From Saprospiraceae bacterium (GTDB lineage: Bacteria; Bacteroidota; Bacteroidia; Chitinophagales; Saprospiraceae), in contig JAJTEZ010000039.1 of assembly GCA_021298335.1 (NCBI GenBank), positions 1 to 44,546 on the forward strand: DNA of 44,546 nucleotides, in the 5' to 3' direction. This document shows positions 35,407 to 44,546 of this stretch, one piece after another; the first letter of the stretch is position 1; each line of letters begins with the position of its first letter. Position numbers and translations under genes: made by a program. The notes under the pieces are model-generated. The model was not told where the DNA came from. It was given only the letters and a program-made list of their open reading frames with translations, and did not search any database.

Positions 35407-35517
35407 AATGTGATGAATCAATAGTTTTATTAAAATAATATTAGATTTTAAAGGGAAAAAAAATATTAGATTTTAATTAGAAAATTCGGTGAAAAAAAAG
35501 AGCAATTTTAGTTTTAA

Positions 35518-35525
35518 TACCTTTA
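35518..35525 (+). promoter_or_regulatory. Possible -7 box of the two-component operon
   Basis: TACCTTTA has one mismatch to TAnnTTTG and lies 22 bases before the GTG start at 35548. The 146-base divergent region is very AT-rich and contains AATATTAGATTTTA-like direct repeats. Confidence 0.35.
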
Positions 35526-35547
35526 CAATTGATTTAATATACTGTTT

Positions 35548-36225
35548 GTGAATATATTACTGGTAGAAGACCAACAGGGCATGTTGTACTCCCTGAAGCA
35601 ATGTCTGGAAGAAAATGAGTTTCAGGTAGAAGTTGCAAATAACGGTTCTGACGGGCTGGAGTTAGGTTTGAATCAGATTTATTCCGCCATTTTAATGGAC
35701 GTGATTATGCCTGGGTTGACAGGCATTGAAGTTTGTTCAACTTTAAGAAATCAAGGAATTACAACACCAATTTTACTTTTTTCTGCCTTGGATACCGTTG
35801 AAGATAAAGTTTACGGACTGGAAGCAGGCGCTGATGATTACCTGACAAAACCTTTTGACCTCAATGAATTACTTGCCAGGCTTCGGGCTTTGATTCGCAG
35901 GAAGTCGCTGGAATATACCAGAAAAAATACTCTTACTTTAGAGGATCTTGTCCTTGACTTCGACTCCAGAACTGCTACCAGAAACCAATTACCCCTTGAA
36001 TTAACTAAAAAAGAGTTTCGACTGCTGGAATATTTTGTACAAAACGAAGGAAAGATCCTTTCAAAAAATGAGATTGCGGAAAAAGTCTGGGATGTTGACT
36101 TTAATACAGGCACCAATATCGTGGAAGTTTACGTCAATTACCTGAGAAATAAACTGGATAAAGGATTTGACAAAAAATTTATTCAGACGAAATTCGGAAT
36201 GGGCTATATTTTTAACCCTAAATAG
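35548..36225 (+). CDS. OmpR/PhoB-family response regulator
   Basis: 225 residues with GTG start. The receiver domain has the acidic pair in LLVEDQQG, the phospho-acceptor aspartate in AILMDVIMPGLTG, the conserved serine of LLFSALD, and lysine in DDYLTKPFDL. The C-terminal winged helix (LELTKKEFRLLEYFVQNEG, NIVEVYVNYLRNKLDKGF, IQTKFGMGYIF) is a standard DNA-binding domain. It is followed four bases later by the histidine kinase gene and then by a haloperoxidase-like gene. Direct control of one or both flanking haloperoxidase-like genes is inferred from gene order only. Confidence 0.95.
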   Translation: MNILLVEDQQGMLYSLKQCLEENEFQVEVANNGSDGLELGLNQIYSAILMDVIMPGLTGIEVCSTLRNQGITTPILLFSALDTVEDKVYGLEAGADDYLTKPFDLNELLARLRALIRRKSLEYTRKNTLTLEDLVLDFDSRTATRNQLPLELTKKEFRLLEYFVQNEGKILSKNEIAEKVWDVDFNTGTNIVEVYVNYLRNKLDKGFDKKFIQTKFGMGYIFNPK

Positions 36226-36229
36226 TCAA

Positions 36230-37588
36230 ATGCAAATCAAAACAAGGGTTACTCTTTGGTATACTTTACTGACGGCCTTACTTCTTTTGGGTTCACTATT
36301 ATTTATTTACTATATTTTTAAGAAGTACAACGAAAATGAGTTTTACCGCAATCTACAGTCCAGGGCGGTCATGGCTGTATTCATGTTTGAAAAAACTAAT
36401 CCAGACCTCAAAATAAAGTCAGGATTTTCAAACCAGTCAAATCTTCTTCCCAAAGGTGAAAATTTTATTGTATATACTTTGAAGGGCGAAAAATTATTTT
36501 CCTTACACCCTTTATCTAATATTCCTTCAGATATACTTAAAAAAGCACTGAACGAAAAAGATTTCAGATTTCAATGGAATGACTTTAACTACATTGCTAC
36601 AAGATATATCACAAAATCCGGGAAAGAACTGATTGTTATAGCCATGGGACAATGCGAATCTGCTGAACTAAGATGGCTGAGTCGTATCCTCCTCTTAACA
36701 TTTTTCATCTTTATACTCATCGTTTCTTTGATTGGTTACTACTTCGCTGGAAAAGTGTTGAGCCCTATTAGAAAAACCATGAATGAAATGGACAGGATTA
36801 CACCCACCGACCTCTCTAAACGACTGAAAATCAGTGAAAATAAAGACGAAATCCAAAGACTATCCTCTACTTTTAATCAGTTGCTTGACAGAATTGAGGA
36901 GGCATTCCGCATTCAAAAAGGATTCCTGTCAAACATATCACATGAAGTGAGAAATCCCATCAGTTCTATGATTGCAGCAATCCAATTGAGTCTCTCTAAA
37001 GAAAGAACACCTGAAGAATATAAACATACCCTTCGTCTGGCTTTGCACGACGCACAAGAATTGCAAAATATCTCGTTTCAGCTCATGGAGCTGGCACGAC
37101 TTTCTGATTCCTCAAACCAGCCTAAATTACAAGCTGTGAGAATTGATGAAATCGTCTGGCAAGCAAAGTCCGCGGTGAGAAAAGTCCATTCCGATTTTTA
37201 TTTCGTGTTTGACGACTCTAGCTTTCCTGGTGAAGAAAAGGTTTTAACTATCCTGGGAAATGAAGCCTTGCTGAAAGTCGCATTAATCAATTTATTTGAA
37301 AATGCATGTAAATTTTCACCCAACCATACAGCTCACTTATCAATCTTCTCAAGTCATGACAATCGCGTTTGTATACGGATAACTGATACGGCAGAAACAA
37401 TTACGGAACCAGAAAAACTTCGGATTTTCACTCCTTTTTTCAGATCAGCAAATGCAACTAATGTGCAAGGTTCAGGAATAGGTTTATCGCTTGTTCAATC
37501 AATTCTCCAATTACACAACGTAACTCTGACTATAGAGCCAAACCACTCAAAGGGGAATATTTTTACTGTGTTTTTTCATCACCTATGA
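36230..37588 (+). CDS. Membrane sensor histidine kinase
   Basis: 452 residues from the ATG at 36230; the longer frame overlaps the regulator gene and adds nothing typical. It has TM1 at 8-30, a periplasmic domain of about 115 residues (31-150) and TM2 at 152-173, then HAMP. The dimerisation domain holds His238 (NISHEVRNPISSM), and the ATP domain has the N-box NLFENACKFS (354-363) and G2 box GSGIGLSLV (414-422). The G1 box, normally D-x-G-x-G, reads DTAET (386-390), without glycines, so nucleotide binding or kinase activity may be reduced. The ligand is unknown. The stop overlaps the start of the next gene (ATGA), so all three genes are one operon. Confidence 0.93.
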   Translation: MQIKTRVTLWYTLLTALLLLGSLLFIYYIFKKYNENEFYRNLQSRAVMAVFMFEKTNPDLKIKSGFSNQSNLLPKGENFIVYTLKGEKLFSLHPLSNIPSDILKKALNEKDFRFQWNDFNYIATRYITKSGKELIVIAMGQCESAELRWLSRILLLTFFIFILIVSLIGYYFAGKVLSPIRKTMNEMDRITPTDLSKRLKISENKDEIQRLSSTFNQLLDRIEEAFRIQKGFLSNISHEVRNPISSMIAAIQLSLSKERTPEEYKHTLRLALHDAQELQNISFQLMELARLSDSSNQPKLQAVRIDEIVWQAKSAVRKVHSDFYFVFDDSSFPGEEKVLTILGNEALLKVALINLFENACKFSPNHTAHLSIFSSHDNRVCIRITDTAETITEPEKLRIFTPFFRSANATNVQGSGIGLSLVQSILQLHNVTLTIEPNHSKGNIFTVFFHHL

Positions 37589-38907
37589 CACAAGACCTCA
37601 TGCGCATTTCATATTCATTTCGCATTTTGGTATTCGCAGGAGTTTATCTCTTTATGACGTCCTTTAATACCAATCATCATGGAACGGATAAGACCAATAA
37701 AATAGTCGCAAAAATTATACACAAGTGGTATGAACTCCACATTGATCTTGAAAAAAACGATGTCACTGCTTACCCCCCTATAGCAGCCCGAAGAGCAGCT
37801 GAGTTAGGCCTCGCAGGCATGATTGTATGGCATACAAAACAGCAATTATTTTCTCAAAACATATTCACTTTCGCATCCGTATTGAACGAAACCTATGCAA
37901 GAACCCTACAACAAGCTTATTCGACAGTACCAACAGCAAAAGTGCGCATTGAAAAACTGCGCATTGACATTTCTGACCATTTGCCGAATTCTCCCCTGAT
38001 TCAAAAAAATAGTAACGAGTGTATTGAATTTCTCTCAGAAATAAGTCCCGCATGGTCAACACAATCTGCCAAATTTCAACAATGTTCATACGGCATGCAT
38101 GGACATTGTATCGAAGAAAACTCTGACTCTGTTCTCCAAGAATGGCAAAATGCTCCCGTCTTTCTAAAAGGAAACAGGAATATTAATGTCAACCCTCCCG
38201 CTCTATGTACTCAGGGGGAGAAATCAGTCATCCTACAAGAAGCTATGGCGGTATTTTATGTAGGACAACATCTTTCCTACGAAGAGAAGTGGGTGGCAGA
38301 GTTCTGGAGCGATGATGTACGCGGATTGACCTTCTCACCCGTGGGAAGATGGATTTCTATTACCAAACAACTTGTTCGTCAACATCCATTGCCTGCTGAT
38401 CAGATGTTCAATTTATATTTTTCATTGGGCATCTCACTAAATGATGCCGTTACTCTTTGCTGGAAGTACAAATATTTATACAAGATTCCCCGGCCTTCGC
38501 AGATTATCCAATGTGATTTTGACCCCCAATGGAAACCATTGCATGACAACCCAATGTTTCCATCCTACCCTTCCGGACACGCAGCCATAGGAAGTGCTGC
38601 GTGTACAATCCTTAACAAATATTTTGGTGACAACATTGAATTTACAGATCATAGCCATCACCAACGAATTGAATTTTTAAGCCATCCACGTAAATGTAAA
38701 AACTTTACATCAATGGCAGAGGAAAACGCCCTCTCCCGAATCTATATGGGTGTACATTATCCCATGGATTGCGAAGAGGGTCTGAATATTGGCAAACAGG
38801 TAGGTATCAATACGAAAAATTTACCCTTTACAACTTTTTTGAAGGATTACCCCAAAATTACAAATCCTGATTACTGTACTTCCGAAAGGTTGACCAGATA
38901 CAAATAG
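37585..38907 (+). CDS. Vanadium-dependent haloperoxidase/PAP2-like protein encoded with a two-component system
   Basis: 440 residues. An N-terminal hydrophobic stretch (RILVFAGVYLFMTSFN) suggests export. The active-site motifs are complete: Lys-x6-Arg-Pro in KYLYKIPRP, PSGH in FPSYPSGHAAIGSA, and Arg-x5-His in SRIYMGVHYPMDCEEG. It shares with the lipoprotein at 34151-35383 the motifs EKWVAEFWSDD/EAEWVGEFWSDD and GVHY-MDCEEG, so the two are clear paralogues, though this copy has no lipobox and extra cysteine-containing loops (QCSYGMHGHCIEE, PPALCTQG). Its start overlaps the kinase stop by four bases. Its last 37 bases overlap the 3' end of the convergent FG-GAP gene. Whether it is a haloperoxidase or a phosphatase is open. 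Confidence 0.88.
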   Translation: MTQDLMRISYSFRILVFAGVYLFMTSFNTNHHGTDKTNKIVAKIIHKWYELHIDLEKNDVTAYPPIAARRAAELGLAGMIVWHTKQQLFSQNIFTFASVLNETYARTLQQAYSTVPTAKVRIEKLRIDISDHLPNSPLIQKNSNECIEFLSEISPAWSTQSAKFQQCSYGMHGHCIEENSDSVLQEWQNAPVFLKGNRNINVNPPALCTQGEKSVILQEAMAVFYVGQHLSYEEKWVAEFWSDDVRGLTFSPVGRWISITKQLVRQHPLPADQMFNLYFSLGISLNDAVTLCWKYKYLYKIPRPSQIIQCDFDPQWKPLHDNPMFPSYPSGHAAIGSAACTILNKYFGDNIEFTDHSHHQRIEFLSHPRKCKNFTSMAEENALSRIYMGVHYPMDCEEGLNIGKQVGINTKNLPFTTFLKDYPKITNPDYCTSERLTRYK

Positions 38908-41900
38908 CCGTCATTGGTAGCAACGACACATTTACCGTTTTTATTTGCCCGTATCTTTCTTGCGTTGATACCTATAGGTAAAGGCAACCTTACTGAAGGC
39001 CCAAATGTGCCCTTACTTTTGTCAAAAACACCTAAAAACCGGCCTGAATTTGCCAGCGAAGGACCAAGATCTGCAATATAATCTCGATGATTACCGACAT
39101 ACATGATGTTTCCGTCAGGCAAAACCAGTATATCTTGAACATCACTGAGTTGTTCCTGCTGATTTAAGGGCACTGCCTGATAACTTCCCTCCTTCGATAA
39201 AAACAACATGGATTTCAACTCATTGATTTGTTTGTTTTCCACAAGCTGCTTTTCAAACTCAGGAAACAAACCGGAAATGTCGCCTATCCCTTTAAAATCC
39301 TGATAGGACCTGAATTTTTTCTTAAGTACAGGCAATTGCGTGGATAACTTATCCAGACCGGCAAAAGGCACATACCTTTCAAAATAATGATAAAAAATAA
39401 TTGGCTCAGAAGAACCATTACTATCAAAATCACCAACATACATTTTCACAGGAACAGAATCACTGGCGGTCCATTTAAAATTCAGTCCGGTATTGCCGGC
39501 TATTATATCCTGAATGCCGTCTTGATTGACATCTGAAAACGCAATACTATTCCACATACCTGTATACTTTCCGGTACCTTTTTCAGCAGATTTATCCTCC
39601 AACTTGCCACTACCTGTATTTTCCAGAATGGTAATTCCCATCCAGTCACCACAAATAACCAGATCAGAATCCTTGTCTCCATCCATGTCAACCCACTGCC
39701 CGTCAGTTACCATACCAAAACGAACTTTATAGGATATCTCTACACCCTGACCTCCCTTATTTTTTAAAACAAAACTATATGGGGACAGACCATAGGATCC
39801 CGGAATCGACCTGGCACCGACGAAAATATCTTCAAAACCATCCTGATCATAATCTGCCACAGAAACACAACTCCCATTTGTATGTGGCAATGAGATGGGA
39901 ATACGCCGGAAAACTCCATTTCCATTATTCAAATACAATCGGTCTTCCAAGAGCTTATCCAATTCCTTGACGTCCCCGCCTCCACTCACTACATAAATGT
40001 CACGGTCTCCATCGCCGTCAAAATCGATTGTTGCCGCATCAACATCCTCATACTTTGCATCACTTTCAAAATCAGGAGTATCCTTTTTTGAAAATGACCC
40101 ATTGGCCGCACCCAGAAACAATTGCGCAGGCTGATTCCTACCTCCACCTATATACAAATCTGCGATTCCATCCTGATTCAGGTCTTCATACAACAAAGCC
40201 GGGCCTTCATGAGACAGTCTTTGAGGAATCAGCTTTTCCGTGTTTTCATCCTGATAATTATTGTCAATGTGCTGAATAGGAAGGACTTGTACCTTTTCGC
40301 CTAAGGTAATCTTAGGGGCCAACTGACTATTAAGTCCTGTGTCAATTCTCTTCAATTGATGCACCTTGTTCGGTGTTATATCCTTAAACACCTGCCGAAC
40401 ATTCCCTGGCCAAAAAACCAGCACAGAATCAATAGCATTCAGTTGTCCCAGCCCAAAATGAATTAGTGCAGTGCTAGAAGACATAAAACCACGAGTAGTT
40501 TGTAATTCCCTAGTCAAAATATTTCCTCCGGAATACACCACAACACGGCTGCCTTTCACTATTGGAAATGTTTCGTTGCCCTCAAGCCTGCAAGAAATAA
40601 AATTCATGCCGCTGCTCTGGTTTTCTAATACAACAGATTTTTGCTGAAGATTATTAACCACAACATCCAGATCCCCATCCAGATCAAAGTCGGCATAAGC
40701 AGCTCCGGTAGAAAATGAAGGTTCGCCCACAAAGGAATTTTCCAATGAAGAAAAATGAAGGTTGCCTTTATTTTGAAAGTAAATATTCCTGAGTGGCTGT
40801 GAAGGCATTTTTTCAATCAGCCTCGCTGACCTATCATTAGAACCTTCAGGATGAGCACTGTCCAGTTCGTTTAAGAAATTTATATAGTCCAGGTCATTCG
40901 GTCTTTTTACAATGCCATTGGTGATAAAAATATCAGAAAACATGTTATTATCAAAATCCTGCATTAAGACAGACCAACTCCAGTCAGTTGCAAAAGTACG
41001 CGTCAGGTACGCCACATCTGCAAAACTTCCGTCACCCTGATTTATTTGCAGGTGATTACGCGCATTCTGAAAGTGAAATCCGAAATCTTTCTTGATTTTC
41101 TTAATTTGATCTGAATCCTCACCGGCAGAGACCAACAGAACATCTTCAGAAAATGGCATCATATCTGTTGTAAAAAGATCGTTGTACCCATCGTTGTTTA
41201 CATCAGCCACATCGACACCCATGCTAAATTGGGTGGTATGCGGCATGGTTGAAGCGATAGATTCTGTAAATGTTTTATCACCGTTATTAAGATACATGTA
41301 ATCATTTTCATGGAAATCATTTCCCACATAAATATCCTCCCAGCCATCCTGATTCAAATCAGAAATAGCCAGTGCCAGACCATAACCCAAAGGACTTGAA
41401 TAAATTCCTGCGGAGGCAGTTACATCCACAAACCGACCTTCCTCCTTCAACCGGTTTTCATAAAGCATATCACCAGCTTTTTCATCCTTTTCTTTACGTT
41501 TTTCAACACTGCCATAACTGTTAATAGAATGTACGTTGTGATTCAACAAATACATGTCCAGGTCACCGTCATGATCGTAGTCAAAAAAAGAAGCCTGTGT
41601 AGAATATCCCCTGAAATCCAGTCCAAACTCCTTTGATTTTTCTGAAAATCTCCCTTTGCCATCATTGATGTAAAGGCAATTGTGGACATCCCCTTTCGTT
41701 AAAGCTCCAACTTTGCAGACATAAATGTCCAAATATCCATCACCATTTACATCGTCCATAGCCACACCTGTCGACCATGTAGCCTCTCCACCAATCCCAG
41801 ATGTTTGTGTGATATCTTCAAACTTCATTCCTCCTTTGTTGAGGTAAATTCTATCGGAAACCTGGTTGCCACAAAAATAAATATCATCCAGTCCATCCCG

Positions 41901-42116
41901 ATTCAAGTCGCCTACACCAACACCTCCTCCATTGTAATAGTACAAATACTCAATGATATTTTGATCGGCATTGTCTTTCAGCACATTCTCAAAATCAATT
42001 CCCGTCTCACTTGATGAAAGTGTTTTAAAAAGACCCGAAGTATTATCGTCGCCCTGTTGTTGACCACACGATCCTAAAAATCCAGCCATCGCGATGGCAA
42101 ACCACTTATTGTTCAT
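38871..42116 (-). CDS. FG-GAP/VCBS repeat lipoprotein with ASPIC/UnbV domain (CRTAC1 family)
   Basis: 1081 residues. The start at 42116 gives a lipoprotein signal (WFAIAMAGFLGSCGQQ). Many calcium-binding-like FG-GAP/VCBS repeats follow, each with a D-x-N/D-x-D-G-x-x-D loop (GDLNRDGLDDIYFCG, DDVNGDGYLDIYVC, ADVNNDGYNDLFTTD and others), forming a predicted beta-propeller. An ASPIC/UnbV segment in the middle (KGSRVVVYSGGNILTRELQ, STALIHFGLGQLNAIDSVLVFWPG) precedes a second propeller half. Such proteins in Bacteroidota are surface lipoproteins, often near SusC/SusD-type transporters; none is in this window. It overlaps the upstream paralogue by 11 bases (translational coupling) and the convergent haloperoxidase-like gene by 37 bases. 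Function is unknown. Confidence 0.9.
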   Translation of the reverse strand: MNNKWFAIAMAGFLGSCGQQQGDDNTSGLFKTLSSSETGIDFENVLKDNADQNIIEYLYYYNGGGVGVGDLNRDGLDDIYFCGNQVSDRIYLNKGGMKFEDITQTSGIGGEATWSTGVAMDDVNGDGYLDIYVCKVGALTKGDVHNCLYINDGKGRFSEKSKEFGLDFRGYSTQASFFDYDHDGDLDMYLLNHNVHSINSYGSVEKRKEKDEKAGDMLYENRLKEEGRFVDVTASAGIYSSPLGYGLALAISDLNQDGWEDIYVGNDFHENDYMYLNNGDKTFTESIASTMPHTTQFSMGVDVADVNNDGYNDLFTTDMMPFSEDVLLVSAGEDSDQIKKIKKDFGFHFQNARNHLQINQGDGSFADVAYLTRTFATDWSWSVLMQDFDNNMFSDIFITNGIVKRPNDLDYINFLNELDSAHPEGSNDRSARLIEKMPSQPLRNIYFQNKGNLHFSSLENSFVGEPSFSTGAAYADFDLDGDLDVVVNNLQQKSVVLENQSSGMNFISCRLEGNETFPIVKGSRVVVYSGGNILTRELQTTRGFMSSSTALIHFGLGQLNAIDSVLVFWPGNVRQVFKDITPNKVHQLKRIDTGLNSQLAPKITLGEKVQVLPIQHIDNNYQDENTEKLIPQRLSHEGPALLYEDLNQDGIADLYIGGGRNQPAQLFLGAANGSFSKKDTPDFESDAKYEDVDAATIDFDGDGDRDIYVVSGGGDVKELDKLLEDRLYLNNGNGVFRRIPISLPHTNGSCVSVADYDQDGFEDIFVGARSIPGSYGLSPYSFVLKNKGGQGVEISYKVRFGMVTDGQWVDMDGDKDSDLVICGDWMGITILENTGSGKLEDKSAEKGTGKYTGMWNSIAFSDVNQDGIQDIIAGNTGLNFKWTASDSVPVKMYVGDFDSNGSSEPIIFYHYFERYVPFAGLDKLSTQLPVLKKKFRSYQDFKGIGDISGLFPEFEKQLVENKQINELKSMLFLSKEGSYQAVPLNQQEQLSDVQDILVLPDGNIMYVGNHRDYIADLGPSLANSGRFLGVFDKSKGTFGPSVRLPLPIGINARKIRANKNGKCVVATNDGYLYLVNLSEVQ

Positions 42117-44546
42117 ATTGATTGATTTTATAGACAACGACACCATCGTTATTTCTAAATATGTACATCCGATCATCGAGTATCTTTATATCTCTAATCT
42201 CACCTTTCACAGATAAGCCATATTCATTTGATAGATCTTCCAGCGTACCATCTCCCCGATTTATACAAATCTGACCATACGAGGCATCATATCTCCCCAT
42301 CTCAGGCTGAACTCCATATAAATTACCTCCTGTCACGATATCCTGGTAACCATCACTGTTCAAATCCCCTGTTCCTATCGCAAATACCGGACTGAATTGC
42401 ACTGTTAAAGGCAAGTAGGACACTTCAAAATTTTGATTTCCCTGGTTCATCAAAATCAAAGAACGCATTTCAGTTGCAGAAAAAACCTGACATTTTGTCT
42501 TCAATATTTCAGGGTCAAATATCTCAGTCATTGAAGCATTCCTGAAAGATGCAAAGTCTGGAAACTTCTTCTTCAGACCTGGCAATCGAGCCATAAGATT
42601 ATGCCGTAAAGCAAAAGGATAATCTTTCCCATCTGAAAGTTGTTGTGTGATAATTGCCTCCGTAGATCCATTGTCATCAAAATCGGCGTAAAACAATTTT
42701 ACCGGTGCATTTTTTGAAGCCTTAAAACGGCTATTCAAACCATGGTTACCACAAACCAAATCCATATCGCCGTCCTTGTCTATATCAGTAGGCCGAACTA
42801 CATTCCACCAACCCAACAAGTCCTGTCCGGCATCTGCTCTCTTGAATCCTGCCCCCTCATTGACGAAAATACTCACAGGCATAAACTCCCCAACCAAAAC
42901 CAAATCAGGCCATGAGTTACCATCAATATCCGTAAAAACGGCATCAGTAATCATCCCAGTCTGCAGCAGGTCTGGTGACCAAGCCTGGGTCATATCAGTA
43001 AACCTTCCTTTGCCATCATTGATAAGAATATATCCGGAACATGGGGCCCCGTATTGCCCAATCTTAACCCGTTCACCGACAAAAAGGTCGATATCCCCAT
43101 CCATGTCAACATCTGCTGCAGCAACCGCTCCTGTACTGATCCTGGTGTCATCGGCGGGCAGATTTTGACCGCTGGATTGAAAGACTCCTTTTCCATCATT
43201 CAAAAAAAGCCCATCAAACAAATAATCCGAGTATTCCGACAATTCCACTCCGCCACTTGCCAGATAAACATCCAGGTCTCCATCCTGATCAGCATCAAAC
43301 AACAGGGATTTTATGTGTTCCGCTTCTTTTACAGCTTCAAAAGCAGGCTGTACCGGACCCTCAGCAAATTTTCCGCCAGCTTGTTGTAAATATACCTTTG
43401 TGGCCTGACCTTTAGGTCCGGGAATGACCAGATCAACCATTTGATCGCCATTTAAATCTCCCGTGCTGACACCGGGTCCGCTGGTACTCATCATATGGTA
43501 ATTGAGCCTCTCCCGGTTGAAGTCCACATACTCATTTTCATAGTGGCGGTAAGTCAGTATTCCTGATTCTTCAGTCAAAAGAGGATTTTTCTCCTCAACT
43601 ATCAATGTTTCTTGCGCACTTTTTGCGTCACCCTCCTCCACATTAAGGATTTGATTAGCCAAAATGTTTTTCAGATGAGTCTCTTTTCCTGACGGCCAAA
43701 ATACATCAATATCAATTACTTTTGCTTGTCCAAGCCCAATATGCAGCCTCCTGTCCATGGATGACTGAAATCCCCTGACCGGCTGGCTTTCATAGTATTG
43801 CATGCCAGATGTATCCCGAATATAAACCCTCGCCCCAACCGCCATAGTATTCTTGCCTTTTCCTTTTAGTACCAGGGTGATGAAGTTGTTTTTGCCTTTT
43901 TCCTCACTCTTGTTCCGATACACAAAACAGGGCATATTGACATTGTTGACTACCAAATCAAGATCTCCGTCATTATCCAGATCTCCATAAGCGCTGCCAT
44001 TGGAAAATCCCGGAGTTTGAAGACCGCTCTGTTTCCAGTCTAGAAACTGAATACCGTCACTGTTTCGGAACACCCGATTTGGTACAGGGTTTGAAGGAAT
44101 GATTTCGATTAGTTTTTTATAATTCACGCCGTTATCCTGAATCATTGAAGCCATGACTGACTCACTTGCCACATACTGTAAATAATCTTGATTCGTCAGA
44201 TCACGGTAAATACCGTTTGCTATGAACAAGTCCTTTTTGCCGTCATTATCCATGTCAAAAAACAAGGCACCCCAACTCCAGTCAGATGCTTCTACACCGG
44301 CAAGCCTTGCCACTTCACTGAATGTCCCATTGCCCCGATTGAGTTGCAACATATTGCGGGTAAATTGATGATGGTAGCCGTTTACTATACCATACTGATA
44401 TCTGTCCCAGTCCTCAAATGTAGTGACTGTCTTCAATCTTTCATACGAAGAAGGGAGCATTTCTGTTACAAAAATATCGTTGTAACCATCGTTATTGATG
44501 TCTGCCATGTCAGCACCCATCGATGCTGCACTGATGGATGGCATCT
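42106..44546 (-). CDS. FG-GAP/VCBS repeat protein with ASPIC/UnbV domain, 5' end outside window
   Basis: At least 812 residues; the frame is still open at the window edge. The first visible residues (SMGADMADINNDGYNDIFVTE) align with roughly residue 300 of the neighbouring paralogue, so some 300 residues, including the signal peptide, lie beyond the window. FG-GAP loops such as FDMDNDGKKDLFIA and GDLDNDGDLDLVVN, the ASPIC/UnbV segment (VGARVYIRDTSGMQYYESQ, DRRLHIGLGQAKVIDIDVFW) and a second set of repeats follow in the same order as in the downstream gene. The two are tandem duplicates that have diverged. The stop overlaps the downstream start by 11 bases. Function is unknown. Confidence 0.9.
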   Translation of the reverse strand, partial: MPSISAASMGADMADINNDGYNDIFVTEMLPSSYERLKTVTTFEDWDRYQYGIVNGYHHQFTRNMLQLNRGNGTFSEVARLAGVEASDWSWGALFFDMDNDGKKDLFIANGIYRDLTNQDYLQYVASESVMASMIQDNGVNYKKLIEIIPSNPVPNRVFRNSDGIQFLDWKQSGLQTPGFSNGSAYGDLDNDGDLDLVVNNVNMPCFVYRNKSEEKGKNNFITLVLKGKGKNTMAVGARVYIRDTSGMQYYESQPVRGFQSSMDRRLHIGLGQAKVIDIDVFWPSGKETHLKNILANQILNVEEGDAKSAQETLIVEEKNPLLTEESGILTYRHYENEYVDFNRERLNYHMMSTSGPGVSTGDLNGDQMVDLVIPGPKGQATKVYLQQAGGKFAEGPVQPAFEAVKEAEHIKSLLFDADQDGDLDVYLASGGVELSEYSDYLFDGLFLNDGKGVFQSSGQNLPADDTRISTGAVAAADVDMDGDIDLFVGERVKIGQYGAPCSGYILINDGKGRFTDMTQAWSPDLLQTGMITDAVFTDIDGNSWPDLVLVGEFMPVSIFVNEGAGFKRADAGQDLLGWWNVVRPTDIDKDGDMDLVCGNHGLNSRFKASKNAPVKLFYADFDDNGSTEAIITQQLSDGKDYPFALRHNLMARLPGLKKKFPDFASFRNASMTEIFDPEILKTKCQVFSATEMRSLILMNQGNQNFEVSYLPLTVQFSPVFAIGTGDLNSDGYQDIVTGGNLYGVQPEMGRYDASYGQICINRGDGTLEDLSNEYGLSVKGEIRDIKILDDRMYIFRNNDGVVVYKINQYEQ

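Overview
This 44.5 kb window comes from a member of the phylum Bacteroidota, most likely a Saprospiraceae-like marine or activated-sludge relative. Lineage evidence in the sequence: two proteins with C-terminal type IX secretion (T9SS) sorting domains; a giant cysteine-rich adhesin-like protein with a dockerin-like segment; CRTAC1-type FG-GAP/ASPIC-UnbV lipoproteins; a GH3-beta-lactamase fusion; and many Bacteroidota-type -7 promoter boxes (TAnnTTTG) placed a few bases before start codons. I see no rRNA, insertion sequence, CRISPR array, prophage or plasmid signature. The exact genus cannot be read from the sequence.

Layout. 1-5.6 kb: the 5' part of a membrane acyltransferase-like gene, an elongator-type tRNA-Met with its own promoter and terminator, and a 1438-residue secreted protein. 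5.6-8.5 kb: polA with intact proofreading motifs. 8.5-14.2 kb: a leftward set of gamma-carbonic-anhydrase-like protein, GH3/serine hydrolase fusion, T9SS-sorted protein, then a beta-barrel-like protein. 14.3-15.8 kb: a MerR/CarH-like regulator and a thioredoxin-fold protein. 15.8-21.3 kb: a leftward operon of PBP1A, mtaB, vanZ-like and tonB-like genes, ended by a strong terminator. 21.4-24.1 kb: pepD and a LolC/E-FtsX-like permease. 24.3-27.5 kb: poorly characterised exported proteins, two of them each split by an apparent single-base frameshift. 27.6-32.4 kb: a peroxiredoxin-like gene, mdh, a 568-base intergenic region, sucC, xseA and xseB. 32.4-34.1 kb: fhs. 34.1-38.9 kb: a response regulator, a histidine kinase and a vanadium-haloperoxidase/PAP2-like protein in an overlapping operon, divergent from a second lipoprotein of the same enzyme family. 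38.9-44.5 kb: two tandem, overlapping FG-GAP/ASPIC-UnbV genes, the second cut by the window end.

Most of the window is housekeeping: DNA replication and repair (polA, xseAB), cell wall (PBP1A, GH3-BLA), TCA cycle (mdh, sucC), one-carbon metabolism (fhs) and tRNA modification (mtaB). The accessory interest lies in four places: the two-component system bracketed by two haloperoxidase-like genes, the frameshifted gene pair, a roughly 72-base element occurring in two unrelated intergenic regions, and the recurrent near-leaderless promoters. Start codons were often moved downstream of the longest open frame, because the TTG of the -7 box itself makes a false start codon in five genes.
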